Source: Anthoceros angustus (Eukaryota > Streptophyta > Anthocerotopsida > Anthocerotales > Anthocerotaceae). Taken from it: a stretch of DNA of 64,000 nt. The translations under genes were made by a program, and so were the position numbers. Below, piece by piece: positions 10,755-21,715 of the stretch. How positions within the stretch are numbered: the stretch's first letter is position 1; each line of letters starts with the position of its first letter. The notes beneath the pieces were generated by a model that made no database searches, was not told the DNA's origin, and saw only the letters and a program-made list of their open reading frames with translations. The stretch covers positions 656,964 to 720,963 of the forward strand of contig VJWM01000135.1 in NCBI GenBank assembly GCA_010909165.1, in the 5' to 3' direction.

Positions 10755-11577
10755 CTAAGCTAAGACCAAGTATCGGCGTTCCTACGGCTTGCGAGGCGAC
10801 TTAGATGTAGCCTTTCACTACAGTGTTGACTGCTTTACGAAGCGGAGACCAGGTGGGGTTCCCAACATCCGCTTTGGAAATAGTCTCCCCCTCATCCCTT
10901 TTGTCGCATCACGGTCCTCCCCCAGGCCTCAGTATCTCTGATTTGGAATAGGGACTCTGAAATGAGGTGCAGCATGCAGGCACCACAGTGCCACACTTCT
11001 GGTGTCTGACATCGTCCATCTCTTGCAGGCCACGCGTAAACCACCTGCAGCTGTGCATCTTGAAACCGTTGCGTGTCTGGACTGACAAAATTTGCAGACA
11101 GTGGAGGATCCTACCTCGGCCGCAGCGTGGCTCAAGTTAACAGGCCGAGAAGAAATTGTATATACCCCACCTTCCCCAGCTTTGAAGATAGGAAATCACA
11201 AATAACTTGCAAGCTACGATCAAGTATTGGCGTTCCTAGGTTCCCTCGACTCAGATGTAGCCTGGCTCTACACAGTTGGAGTGTGAGCTAAGCGTATACT
11301 ACATTGCCCTGTCAATCTAGCCCCTGCGCGCTGGAATTGCCACCCCCCAACCCCTTTTGTCGCATCCATTCACGTCCAGGGCTGCATCTTTAACTTGGCA
11401 TTGGGAAAAGGAAACCAGGTGCAGCATGCAATCACCACACTCCAGGTGTACATCATAGATCCCTCAGTTGAAAGGCCGAAAACGTCCCTGAGTTGAAAGG
11501 CCGACAACGTCCAAAGAAGGAATTGAATATACCCCACCTTGCCCAGCTTTGGAGACTGCAAATTACACATAAATGGT
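10755..11577 (+). repeat. Tandem direct repeat, two units of about 370-456 bp
   Basis: Unit 1 (10755-11210) and unit 2 (11211-11577) share a series of collinear blocks: AAGTATYGGCGTTCCTA, TCAGATGTAGCCT-type, CTTTTGTCGCATC, GGTGCAGCATGCA, and ATATACCCCACCTTSCCCAG. Unit 2 is shorter by internal gaps. The array begins about 65 bp past the TSPO stop codon, so unit 1 may include TSPO's 3' untranslated region. No coding frame is conserved between the copies. Confidence 0.75.
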
Positions 11578-11732
11578 AAGCTGCACCATTTGAACGTGAT
11601 TATGAACGATCAATAGCCCAACAACCAGTACCGTCGTCTGTCCTCCTGTTTAGCCGGAGAGGTGGTTGGAGCTCTGCCCTCGCCCGTTGGGTTCAGGATT
11701 TTTACGGTTGCTTCGAACAGCCTGCTGTACAG

Positions 11733-12360
11733 TGGCGGGCAAGAGTGATGTGTTGGTTGGCAGCACCAGCTGGTTTTAGAGTTGTGAGACTGATACGGGC
11801 AAGACTGATGTGTTGGTTGGCAGCACCTGCTGGTTTTAGAGTTGTGAGACTGATATGTCGATTGGCCGCACCAGTTGGGCTCTCAAATGCTCATTGGCCG
11901 CACCAGTTGGGCTCTCATATGTTGATTGGCCCCACCAGTTGGGCTCTCATATGTTGATTGCCCGCACCAGTTGGGCTCTCATATGTTGATTGGCCCCACC
12001 AGTTGGGCTCTCATGTTGATTGGCCCCACCAGTTGGGCTCTCATATGTTGATTGGCCGCACCAGTTGGGCTCGGAGTTGCAAGACTGATATGTTGATTGG
12101 CTACACCAGTTGGGCACAGAGTTGCAAGACTGATAAGCTGGTTGGCAACGTCGGTCCAACACCAGACTCATATGCTGGTTGGTGTTGACTGATATGCTGG
12201 TTGGCATCATCAGCTGGTTTTAGAGTTGCAAGACCGATATGTTGATTGGCCGCACCAGCTGGGCATTGCAAGACTGATATGTTGATTGGCCGTACCAATT
12301 GGGCTCAAAGTTGCAAGATTGATAAGCTGGTTGGCAATGCCGGTCTAACACCTGTTGGGG
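11733..12360 (+). repeat. Minisatellite, ~32-bp and ~46-bp units, about 15 copies
   Basis: The core CGCACCAGTTGGGCTCTCAT followed by ATGTTGATTGGC repeats with a 32-bp period between about 11.87 and 12.06 kb. It is flanked by longer variants that add GTTGCAAGACTGATA. The first two units are about 60 bp. Open frames on both strands through it are a by-product of the repeat and are not genes. Confidence 0.85.
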
Positions 12361-12369
12361 TTCCGTTAG

Positions 12370-12521
12370 CACCGCTTCATCTCTGCACATTTTTGCAATC
12401 CATGAGGGCCTTGTTTTGTGCTCTGCCAAATGTTGTAACTCTTGGCACCACTTCATCTTTGCAGGTTTCTGTAATCCGTGAGGGCTTTGTTTTGTGCTCT
12501 ACCCAATGTTGTAATTATTGC
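12370..12521 (+). repeat. 76-bp direct duplication
   Basis: Two adjacent copies, 12370-12445 and 12446-12521, both run from GCACCRCTTCATCT through GAGGGCYTTGTTTTGTGCTC to CAATGTTGTAA-type sequence with roughly 85 percent identity by eye. There is no coding content. Confidence 0.75.
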
Positions 12522-12797
12522 TCTGACACGGGTGTTTATGGGTTCCACAAATACTGAATGTCAATTGACGAAGCTGATTGAGCACATCTTACACCTTTGA
12601 GAGAAGGTTGAAGAGGGGCTATTGATGTTCGGTATAGGTACTACAGCGGCAATTATGTTCTATCAAGATTTTACCTATGATAAGTTTTCGAGAGTTTGCA
12701 AACTATATCTGAAGAGTTATCTTTTTTTTTAATTTCATATTTTAAAAATAAATCAAAACAAACATGGGGGAGAAATCTTCAGCAAGAGTTCTGACGA

Positions 12798-13121
12798 ATT
12801 ATCTATATAATTTCAAAGGAATACGAAGAAAAGTGATATCTCAAAAGCTATCTACATAATTGCAAAGGGGATAAGAGGAAGAAGGGTAATATCTCAAGAG
12901 TTATCTACAGAATTCCAAAGGGGATACCAAGAAGGGTGATATATGAAGAGTAATCTACATAATTTCACTGGGGATGCAAACAAGGGTGAAGAGTTATCTA
13001 CATAATTTCAAAGGGGATACAAAGAAGGGTGAAGAGTTATCTACATAATTTCAAAGGGGATGCAAAGAAGGGTGAAAGGGTTATCTACCTAATTTCAAAG
13101 GGGATGCAAAGAAGAGTGACG
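12798..13121 (+). repeat. Tandem repeat, ~40-55-bp units, about 7 copies
   Basis: The core TTATCTACATAATTTCAAAG followed by GGGATRCAAAGAAGGGTGA recurs with a 40-44-bp period in the right half. The left half has longer, more diverged units. It is AT-rich with no coding potential. Confidence 0.8.
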
Positions 13122-14525
13122 AAGGTACGTACATTGCATGGTAACACTATAGATAAATTAATGTTAATTAGTTACCAAAAGATATGTAATTAGATTAATT
13201 AATTCTAATCAAACACAAGTGCATAAATTAGTGTCACACGGCATGACACATACCATGCGTAAAAGCCAACACACTAAGTTAATGTTGTGCTTAATTATAG
13301 ACTACAATGCAAAACCAAAATCTCAGGATAAAAACTTACATTGGCCCTGTACTTTTCAATGTTGTTGCTAAAGAGGAAATGCAAAAGAAATTAGGAATAT
13401 AGGGATTAAAGAATTTTGCAATAAGAATAAGGAAATAGAGTAATTAAAATTTACTCTATTATCCTAATAATTAATTAGGATAATTATTGTTTAGGATAAT
13501 CACTATGACCTAGCGCTAATGCGCGGGTCTAATCATGTCCGCATCACGATGTACTACTGTTTGTGACTGGTACATGACCTAGCATGTGGGGTGCATGACT
13601 TAGCATGTAGATGGCATAAGAACTAACGAACCGTTAAGACAACTGAACTACATTTCAGTCTCATCAGGTATTGAAGGATCCTGGCCTGATGAATCCATTG
13701 CGCAAGGTTACTTTTGCAAAGTAAATCTCTTATATATTTCTGGAAACTTTGTATAATCTTGTTCTTATCATTGTCAGACCACTTTGGATAGTAATCTATT
13801 ACAGCCTCGAAGATTCTTATCACATATTCTTCATGGATTTTAACCTTAGGCCAAAAGTTCTCATCTTGGAAGTTCCTTATGTCCACCTTGTAATTCTTGA
13901 ATGTCCGCTCAGCATACCTGCATCAAGTAGATTAGGCAAATAATTTTAAGATAGACTAAATGAACTAACTACAGGACATGCTCAACAAGCTCAAGAATAA
14001 ACTCAACAAGAACCCAAAAGCATGAACTACTTACCAACTAACAGACTACATATTGAATTGACTACTTAACTAATTACCTCCACCTAGACACTAACAGTCT
14101 TACAAACTGGACTGACCTATGATGGATTAAGAGACCAACAAACATGGCTCAACCTGAACAGACATAAAAATAATGTTCTGGATAACTACTTACCTATACA
14201 CCTACTCTTACCGACTCACATTCACAATTTAACTGGACTTAACTTGCTGAATGAACTCAATGAATGAAAGGTTAAATGATTTAACTTACTTAATGACTGA
14301 ACTTACCAATTGATTGCAATTCTTGAACAACTAACCTAGTGACCTCCGAATTTGAACTAATGACTTGTCTTAGCACTCTCAGCAACGAAAAAAACAATAT
14401 GTGAATAATCTTAAGCCGAAGGTTAACTTACTCTACAAACTCGCCCCAGAATCCTTCCTTGAAAGCTTAAATCGGGCTAGAATTGTCAAATGTTATATAA
14501 ACCTTAAGTTATACCATCGTCTAGG
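13122..14525. other. AT-rich spacer with one short unassigned frame
   Basis: AT-rich non-coding sequence sits between two repeat arrays. The segment 13900-14400 is dominated by simple CTTACTAACTGA-like words. Only the minus-strand stretch at 13623-13886 looks protein-like (listed separately). Confidence 0.5.
13623..13886 (-). CDS. Hypothetical protein fragment (up to ~95 codons)
   Basis: I do not recognise this. The minus strand has an open frame with non-random composition: FWPKVKIHEEYVIRIFEAV, then DYYPKWSDNDKNKIIQSF and a basic tail. The same frame extends upstream to a possible splice acceptor at ~13920 (TTGATGCAG). It lacks an ATG at a sensible place and no partner exon is visible nearby, so it may be a relic of a gene or transposon captured in the repeat island. 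Confidence 0.25.
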   Translation of the reverse strand: MDIRNFQDENFWPKVKIHEEYVIRIFEAVIDYYPKWSDNDKNKIIQSFQKYIRDLLCKSNLAQWIHQARILQYLMRLKCSSVVLTVR

Positions 14526-15060
14526 TTTGTTCTCGAAAGGTTTTTTACACAACCATCGAGTCCGTGGTGGAAGCGATGATGGACTATGATCCCGAGTTGG
14601 AAACGCATGGCTGGAAAATTTAATGCCTTGTGCCATATACTCCTTTCATCGTACCATCATCCAAGTTTTTTTCCCGAGGGGCTTTCCTACACAACTATTA
14701 GACCCATGATTGAAACGAAAATGGACTACATCCCACGCTGGAAATGCCATGTGCCTTATAGACCTTGTGTTGTACCATCTTCCAAGTTTGTTCCTAAAGG
14801 GCCCTTCTACACAACTATCAGGCGCGTGGTTGAAGTGGTGATGGACTATCTTAACCCACAGGAAACACCACATGCCATATACACCTTTAATTTGTTGCAC
14901 TTTCGTCCATGTTTGTTCTCAGAGGACTTTCCTACACCACCATCGGGCCCGTGGTTGAAGCGATCCCGCGTTGGAAATGCAATGTGCCATATGCACTTTT
15001 AATTTGTGTTCTGGCACCGTCCCAGATTTCATCATCTAGGGTTCTTCCCAAGGGACTATC
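14526..15060 (+). repeat. Tandem repeat, ~120-140-bp units, four copies
   Basis: Four consecutive units begin near 14526, 14669, 14789 and 14910. Each contains AAGTTTGTTC-like sequence, then TTYCTACACAACYATC, GTGGTTGAAGCGATGATGGA, TTGGAAATGCCATGTGCC and a TATACACCTTT-type end. Units differ by 15-25 percent and small gaps, which suggests an old array. The frames crossing it are not maintained between units. Confidence 0.8.
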
Positions 15061-16634
15061 CTTTTTGTTATGCATAATTTACTTTGGGCATATACATGCT
15101 GCTTTGTGAATAGAATATATATTTGGCATGTATATACCCCTCTATCCTAGCCTTTTTAATTCTTGGAGTAAAGAAAAACAATGGGCAAGAAAATGTATGG
15201 GTATGCTTAGTACATGTGATCCAAAACAATTTGCCCTACAAAATGAATGCGAACATCCCACTAAGTAGTATGGCCCACCATTTGGGAACTCACCCTAGAG
15301 GGGTGCCCTCCGGTTCCTGTGTCTGTCAACAAGCCTATGCCATAGCTTCTTTCCGATGCCCATATCGACACAATCCTCATGTGCTCTATGTGCCATGCTC
15401 CATTCCCTATGCTCCATACCCATATGTCTCAAGAGACAACGATGCCCTCATGGCTGGCTCGTGCCGCGGGGCTTTAGGGTAACACATTTAAAGTCCTATA
15501 TATTCATAGATTTGTAGTTTGGTTTTGTCTACACCCGCTGCTACTGATTTTTAGTATAGTGGTGAGTGATTTTGCTTGTGGCTCTAACGACGCGAGTTTG
15601 GACTTAGGTAAAGAGAATAATCTTCTGCGACAAGTCTTCAATAATTTCTTTGAGCCCAGAGATTTGATGAAGTTTTTCTTTAATAATTTCTTTGAGCCCA
15701 AAGATTTGATGAAGTTTTTCTCCCATACCCGATGTCATGGTGAGGGTTAGGCCACCATGCCTGCATATTTTCCTTTCTCCGTTTTCAGCGAGTGCCGAAT
15801 GTATTATTCACATTCATTTTGTAAGGCAAAATAGCTTGTGGCGCCTAGAGAACTAGTGGGCGCTCTTATAATCTCTTAGTGGTCCTGAGACTAACTATGT
15901 AACGTACAGGCATATGTATATTAATTTAAGACAAGTTGAGAGAACTTCAATAACCCAACATTGGCATCCAACCCTTGCAATATGCACAAGCTAGTAAAGC
16001 AAGGAACTCGTAGTAGGCAGTGCATCTCTGCAACCCCTTAATTGCACTCTAACCCGCCTTTCAGACTTCGTGCCTTGGCCTATGGACTAGAGAACCACGG
16101 TTTTCGGCTGGGACCCCTTGCAGGGCAAGACCCACCCGCCTGACGTTTCCACACATTAATCGCAAGCTCTAAGCCCGTTAGAGACTAGGTAGGCAGTGTT
16201 GAGTGGAACTTATGGAGGGACTGCGCCTAAACCAGCTGAATTCTACACTCTCCTAGTGACAAAACCAGTTCCACGGAAGTTAAAAAAGAAGCAAAGAAGG
16301 ACACCTTCCTGAAAGTAGTGACCCATTACATTAATTTAGTGAAGTCGAAGGATAACTATCTCACGCCATGACCCTTTCCACCCAAGAGCCAGCTGCGAGG
16401 AAAGAGAGAAACCGAAAGCTAAACTACTGAATAATCTACACGCTGAGAACGTACTTCACGCCAGTGAGACTTACTAACAACATCCAGATAGACAGAACTA
16501 CAGCTCATGCCTAGAGTAACCTGCAAAACCACCACATGCGATACTCAGTCATAGGCAACCCACAGATGCGCAACAAGAGGGGAAATCAGTAAACTAGAAG
16601 TGTACGAACGGGATAGATTACCTTGAAGGGCAAA
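15061..16634. other. Spacer with a 39-bp duplication, no gene
   Basis: Two direct copies of about 39 bp (TAATTTCTTTGAGCCCARAG plus ATTTGATGAAGTTTTTCT) lie at 15642-15681 and 15682-15721. The rest has no convincing coding frame. The last few hundred bases are the likely 3' flank of the SR45a-like gene. Confidence 0.5.
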
Positions 16635-18782
16635 TCAACGACGATATGGGGCATACTGTGGTGAGAGAGATCTGTCACGCTGGCCCCGATAAGGAGAATA
16701 TCGTGGAGACCTTTCTCGTCCTCCCCCGTAGGGCAAATACTCTGGGGAATGGCGTTGGCTGCGTCCATCACGGTGGAAACCACCACCACGACCTCCTCTT
16801 CTGCTCGATTGCACAGCTGTGGAGGAAGAGAAACATGAGGCAGAAAATGAGAACGTATCAGAGAAGAATACATGAATACCTGGGCCAACTGAAGTCTCGA
16901 CATACAGCATACCTCTGACACCCAAGTATTCTCCAGGAGTTGGAGTCCTTGCACGTCTCCGTTTAGCCTGTGATTCATAAGAACATCAGAAGAAATACAG
17001 AGCAGCAACATTCTGCAGATTTGGGACAGTACGAACCTCCATCCCAATTTCCTGCAACAGCTCAGATAAAAAAAGCCCCTCAGCAGGAGATTGCGTGATG
17101 TCCAATGTGAGGAAATGAGATTCACAGAGGAGCAAGCCACAAGCTTCACTCATTCCATAAAACCAAAAGCGACAGAACTGGGTAGGCAAACAACGCAACT
17201 TACTGGAAACTGCAAAAGCAGTAGATCACTCAGATTGATTAACTGATCTGAGAGGAAAAATATTGTGGCACCAAGAGCAACATGGATGCAGGTAATCCGG
17301 AGGCCTCTGATGGAGGCCAATAGGCTGCTAAATTCGATTGCACTCGAGACCAAACAGCTCCCAAATTCAACAAAGCCGAAGGCTCAAGATTAGCAGTTGC
17401 AGACATGGGTGGAGCCGTGGCTAGATCGGGAAGGAGTTATGGTCGCAGGAAGCTCGATTTGCTGTCGCACTTCTCCTTGATTAGCCTATTGGATTTGATT
17501 CAGCCAGTCAGAAGCGAGGATGTAGACACCACACAGGTCATTAAAGGCTGGCAGTTTGTTCAGTTACAGCTGATCTGAAGCAGAGCCCTTTAGCCTAGGA
17601 CCTTGGCACTCAGATTTGTCAATAGCTGCTGACTGCAAGTTGCCGCCCTTTGAAATGGGCCAGGATGCCACTGTTTGACAATTGCTGACACTTGCTAGAT
17701 TGCCGATGCAGTGACTAAAAATAGGGATCTTGGCGGCGCAAAATGGGGCCGAGATTTCTGGATGACCAAAAGGTCAACGATACCATTAGCAACCACCAGG
17801 TCAAAGTTCCTCACAGTGGATGTGCCTATCATGATAAAGACTCAACATGAGTGACCTGGACAAACATCAGTGCCATGCATACCCCTGTGTCATACCCACT
17901 TACAGGCTCACCTTTTCCACAGTGATCATTCGGCCTTCAAGAGTTGAGCGGTTCAGGTACTTGATGCAGCGCTCAGCGTCCTCCAAATGCTCCATGGTCA
18001 CAAATCCAAATCCACGAGATTCCCTTGTTCGTGGATCCAACACCAGTCGACACTCCAGTACCTGAAAATATCGAACACTTGTGTTAATCCTCAGACTTCA
18101 AACCTCACACAAAAAGTGTGCTTTGCAAGTCAACTCCTGCTGCAAGAAGCCTCCACCTTGCCCTCGCGAGAAAAATGTTCTTCGAGATCCTTTTCGTTTA
18201 CGCGTGTGGACAACCCTGTAACGTACAGATTGTTGCCTGGATTCAAAGCGTCCGACTTGAACCTCTTGCCCCGGTCACTGCTTCGGTCTCTAGTTCTTTC
18301 ACCACCCCTATCACTTCGGTCACTTCTGTCTCCGCTCCGATCATTCCTGTCACTCCTGTCAGACCTGCACCCCAGGGTAAGAACAGTCTGTTCCACGAGT
18401 GTACAGCTAGCTAACGACACCTAACAAACACAATCGAAAACCTACCGGCGTGCCGGGCTCCGCGACCGAGAACGACCACGTTCAGACTTCTCCCGTGGAG
18501 GGGACAGTGAGCTAGAATACCTTCACAAAAAACACTCACAAGCTTCAACAACACGGACATCGGTGTTCCCCAGTGAAACCCATCACCCAAAACCAACATT
18601 TCAAAAAAAAAAAAAATCGCAGCCGGGCCTCACCTGCGCCTCGGTGGTGACTCTGCCTGTGACACAAACCAAATCAACCCAACGAACGTTAAAAGAACGC
18701 GCACCGAAAGACCATCGCCCAAAACAAAACAAAACAAAACCCACACAGCCTCCCCTCAACCCAAAAGCACCGTGCTCACCAT
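16635..18782 (-). CDS. SR45a: SR45a / transformer-2-like splicing factor (7 exons, 231 aa)
   Basis: RNA-binding SR-related protein that promotes exon inclusion in the spliceosome (nucleus). Exons on the minus strand: 18780-18782 (only the ATG), 18634-18656, 18446-18520, 18157-18364, 17912-18061, 16913-16967 and 16635-16816; the frame closes at 232 codons. The N-terminal RS domain has SPPRRR and SRSRSPARR, then an unusual run of RSDR/NDR repeats. A single RRM follows with RNP2 (NLYVTGL) and RNP1 (RGFGFVTM). Next comes the Tra2-family linker KRRRARTPTPGEYLG, then a C-terminal RS/RY/G-rich tail ending in SPQYAPYRR. The intron between the RRM and the linker is 944 nt, against about 70-150 nt for most others. 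SR45a genes in plants regulate themselves by alternative splicing, so this intron is a candidate site. It is divergent from the ABCI gene. Confidence 0.9.
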
Positions 18783-19433
18783 ATTAGACGGGGAAAAGCT
18801 GTCTCTGGCTACCACGGACAGAACTCTGCCGATCCTGATAGCTGCCACAATCAGGGAAGCCACACCAACCTCACACCCCCACGTCCCCGGACAGCCTTTG
18901 AGAAGCAACGCCTTGAAGCACCCAACAACAAGGCCCGCAGCACAGGCAGAAGGCACCTGCCACCGAGACCCAGCCGTGAGACGCGACACCCCACGCTCAC
19001 GCTACCTTAGAGCCGTTGAGGCCCTGAGAGGCCGCAAAACAAGAAACCAAAAGCCCGGTGGGCAGAAACAAGACACAAAACCTGTCCCGGCGTGCCGAGT
19101 CTCAACAATCTGCTTTAGCTAAAGCGCAGGAATAAAAAAGGACCTGCAGCGCTAGCAAGAAAGCAGCAGCGACGGCTGCCTCGCCTCGCTTTGCTCGCAC
19201 CGCTGTCTCCAATGAGGCAAAGCAGAGCAACGTTTGTTTGCCCAAACTGTTTTTGGTCTGGCCTCGTCTTTGCTTTCCGCTTCGCCTTTGACCATTGACC
19301 TAAATGTGAACTCCGTCACTTTTTAAGTACCTCCATAATGTAGGTAGGCATTGCGAGCCCCATTAATGCTAATTAAACAAATTAATGATTTGCAGCATCG
19401 CTTCGACTGGGAGCCTGCTGCCTGCTCACCACC
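18783..19433. promoter_or_regulatory. Divergent promoter region of SR45a-like and ABCI genes
   Basis: These 651 bp lie between two outward-facing start codons and must hold both 5' leaders and promoters. Composition changes from mixed to AT-richer near 19.3-19.4 kb. No specific element is called. Confidence 0.5.
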
Positions 19434-20912
19434 ATGGCGGCCTCGCTCCCTGTGCCGCCCGGTCTCGGCTGCGGGCCTTCCCTGCACGCTGCGCTTGCGC
19501 TGCCTCCATCGCGCTGGCTCCAGGTCGGGGCCGCCGGGCCGGGATTGGCTGCATCGGGTCGTGATCGGAGGCGGCGGCTGGTTTGCAGGTGCAAGCAGGT
19601 GTCGCCGATCAGCAGAGGTACTGGTGCGTCTGTGGCTGGAGGAGAGGAGGATTAGGGTTTTGGGTTTCCCTTACCATCGTGCTTCCAGGTGCCAGTGACA
19701 AGGGAGGTGCGGCTGCCGCTCCCGCTCCTGCTCCCGCCGCTGCCGTCCCCAAGGCCGTCGAGGTGCGGGACCTGGGGCTCAGCGTGAAGGGTAGCAAGGG
19801 CGAGGTGGCTGTTCTCAAAGGCTGCACCTTGTCCGTACCCGCAGGGCAGCTCTGGATGCTGCTGGGGCCGAATGGATGTGGCAAATCCACTCTTCTAAAG
19901 GTCGTCAACTGGTAAACTACGCACATTTTGGCCTTCCGTTGCTGTGTGGATCGGTGTGGTGGGGAAGGATTGGGTTTTGATTTTTTTTTTTTTTTGGTTT
20001 TCCTTGTTACATTGGCAGGCGTTGGCTGGACTTTTGAGGCCCAGTTCGGGACGGATGTACGTGGTTGGCCCTAAGAGCTTTGTTTTTCAGAACCCTGATC
20101 ATCAGGTGAGGGTTGTCTGGGTAGCGTTCAGGTTGAAGATAGTAGTCACTAGGTGATAAATTTGGCGTGCCTTGCTGAATGGTGTTGCTAGTTTCTGCTC
20201 GGGTGGAAGCATTCTCATGCACCATCTTGACATGTTTCGTGATTTTCCTGGCGTGTTGCTGACCGGTTGCAGGTGGTAATGCCCTCTGCGGCGTCTGATG
20301 TTGCGTTTGGGCTAGGCCAGTCTGGATTACCCAGAGAGGAAGTACGGGCCAGGGTGCAAAGGTCTTTGGAGGCCGTGGGAATGTCTGATTATGCCGAGGT
20401 AGATGTTGTTCGATTGATTTCTTTGGTGTCGATGTCACTTTTGTCAGTGTAAATTCAATGACACCTCTTGCTTTTGAAAAGCAGAGACCTGTTTCAACTT
20501 TAAGTGGTGGGCAAAAGCAAAGGGTTGCCATAGCAGGCGCAATAGCTGAGGAGAGCCGAGTCCTTCTGCTTGATGAGCTGACCACTTTTCTAGATGAGCG
20601 CGACCAGGTTCGAAACCGATGATAGCTGAATGGGTTCCTCGTTTGCTTATTTCTTTCTGGTAGCACTGATGCTGATGAGTATTTCAACAGATGGGGGTAT
20701 TGCAAGCAGTGCGTGGTATTGTTGGTGGACCACAGGCAGTAACTGCTTTATGGGTCACGCACAGACTAGAGGAGCTTGAGTATGCGGATGGAGCATTCTA
20801 CATGGAGCAGGGAAGCATTGTTTGTGGTGGAAGCATTGAGGAAGTGAAGCGCTTCATTCAGCTTCGGCAAGAGCAATTTAATCAGAGTAGTGGGTTTCCT
20901 AGTGCACCATAA
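19434..20912 (+). CDS. ABCI-family ATP-binding protein, plastid type (6 exons, 317 aa)
   Basis: Soluble ABC ATPase close to the plant NAP14/ABCI10-11 group, which resembles the energy-coupling ATPases of bacterial cobalt/vitamin (ECF) importers and acts in the plastid. Exons: 19434-19617, 19689-19900, 20019-20105, 20273-20398, 20485-20607 and 20691-20912; the total is 318 codons. The first ~65 residues form a Ser/Arg/Ala-rich likely transit peptide. Then come Walker [10 protein letters not shown] (~121), Q-loop FQNPDHQ, signature LSGGQKQR (~208), Walker B VLLLDELT (~228; Leu in place of the usual Pro, as in the plant orthologues) and H-loop THRLEEL. The donor of intron 2 (AAG|GTCGTC) is weak, but it is the only one that keeps frame. 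No transmembrane segment is present, so a membrane partner must be encoded elsewhere. Confidence 0.92.
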
Positions 20913-21715
20913 CCTGGCAGGACCTCATCTTGGTAATCTGCTCAGCGAACATGGAGCATCAAAGATGGAACAAATCTGGTAACTTTGGCTCGCCTGGATT
21001 CATCTTTGGAGGGGTCTCCCACATTGCTTGGGTCACTCGCTGTTCTCGACTTCTCCGGCTGGCATCTATGGTTGCCGGTCCATGTGCCTTATCCAGGTTG
21101 ACTACAGGCATGTAGTGAGAGGCATTTCTGGGCCACGTTAAACCAGGTGCCTACTTCAGTTTGACTTCATTTATGTTATGAGGGCAGGATAACGGCCAAC
21201 TTTTGATGTTGTGTGTCCACGTCTGAACAGCAGGTGTGTTACTGTTGCCCTGTGCTTTTTACCCTGCCCTCACATTTGAAGGTTCTGGATTTAACTATTA
21301 CCGGGCAATCATTTTTGTCCGTGTTGCAGGATGAGGCTGGTCTTGAAACACAGTCTACAAATTTGTCAAACCCGTGAATCATGAGATGAGAGCTAGGGCC
21401 CAAGACTTCTGGGCACGCATTGGCGTTTGGCCAGGTACTAAGGCCTTTGAATTTACAAAGACTTATGACTTTCAATTTGCAATACATATATCCTCCATGG
21501 AAATCGTACGACTCCGACTCCACACGTGCAGACACGACGGGTCCCGTCTGGGTTTCAAGGGCACTTTTACTTTCCTTGGTGTTGTGATCATCAACAAGTT
21601 CTGAAAACAGGATTGGGTGTTGCATTTTCATCAAATCCGCCATCAATAAATGGAAACGGGAGGGCCTCGACTTACAGCACTGTCCAGCATGAGTATCTAA
21701 AGTGACCGCTGGGCT
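20913..21715. other. Convergent 3' ends of ABCI and PPR genes
   Basis: About 800 bp lie between converging stop codons. A minus-strand frame of about 135 codons occurs at 21239-21646, but it has no domain signature and lies where the PPR 3' untranslated region should be. I do not call it a gene. Confidence 0.5.

Noticed and set aside
11745-12298. CRISPR-like array
   Set aside because: The 32-bp units follow each other without unique spacers and are diverged. This is a plant minisatellite.
19901-19914. Donor GGTAAAC for ABCI intron 2
   Set aside because: Using it adds 11 bases and breaks the frame into the next exon. The weaker GTCGTC donor is the only consistent one.
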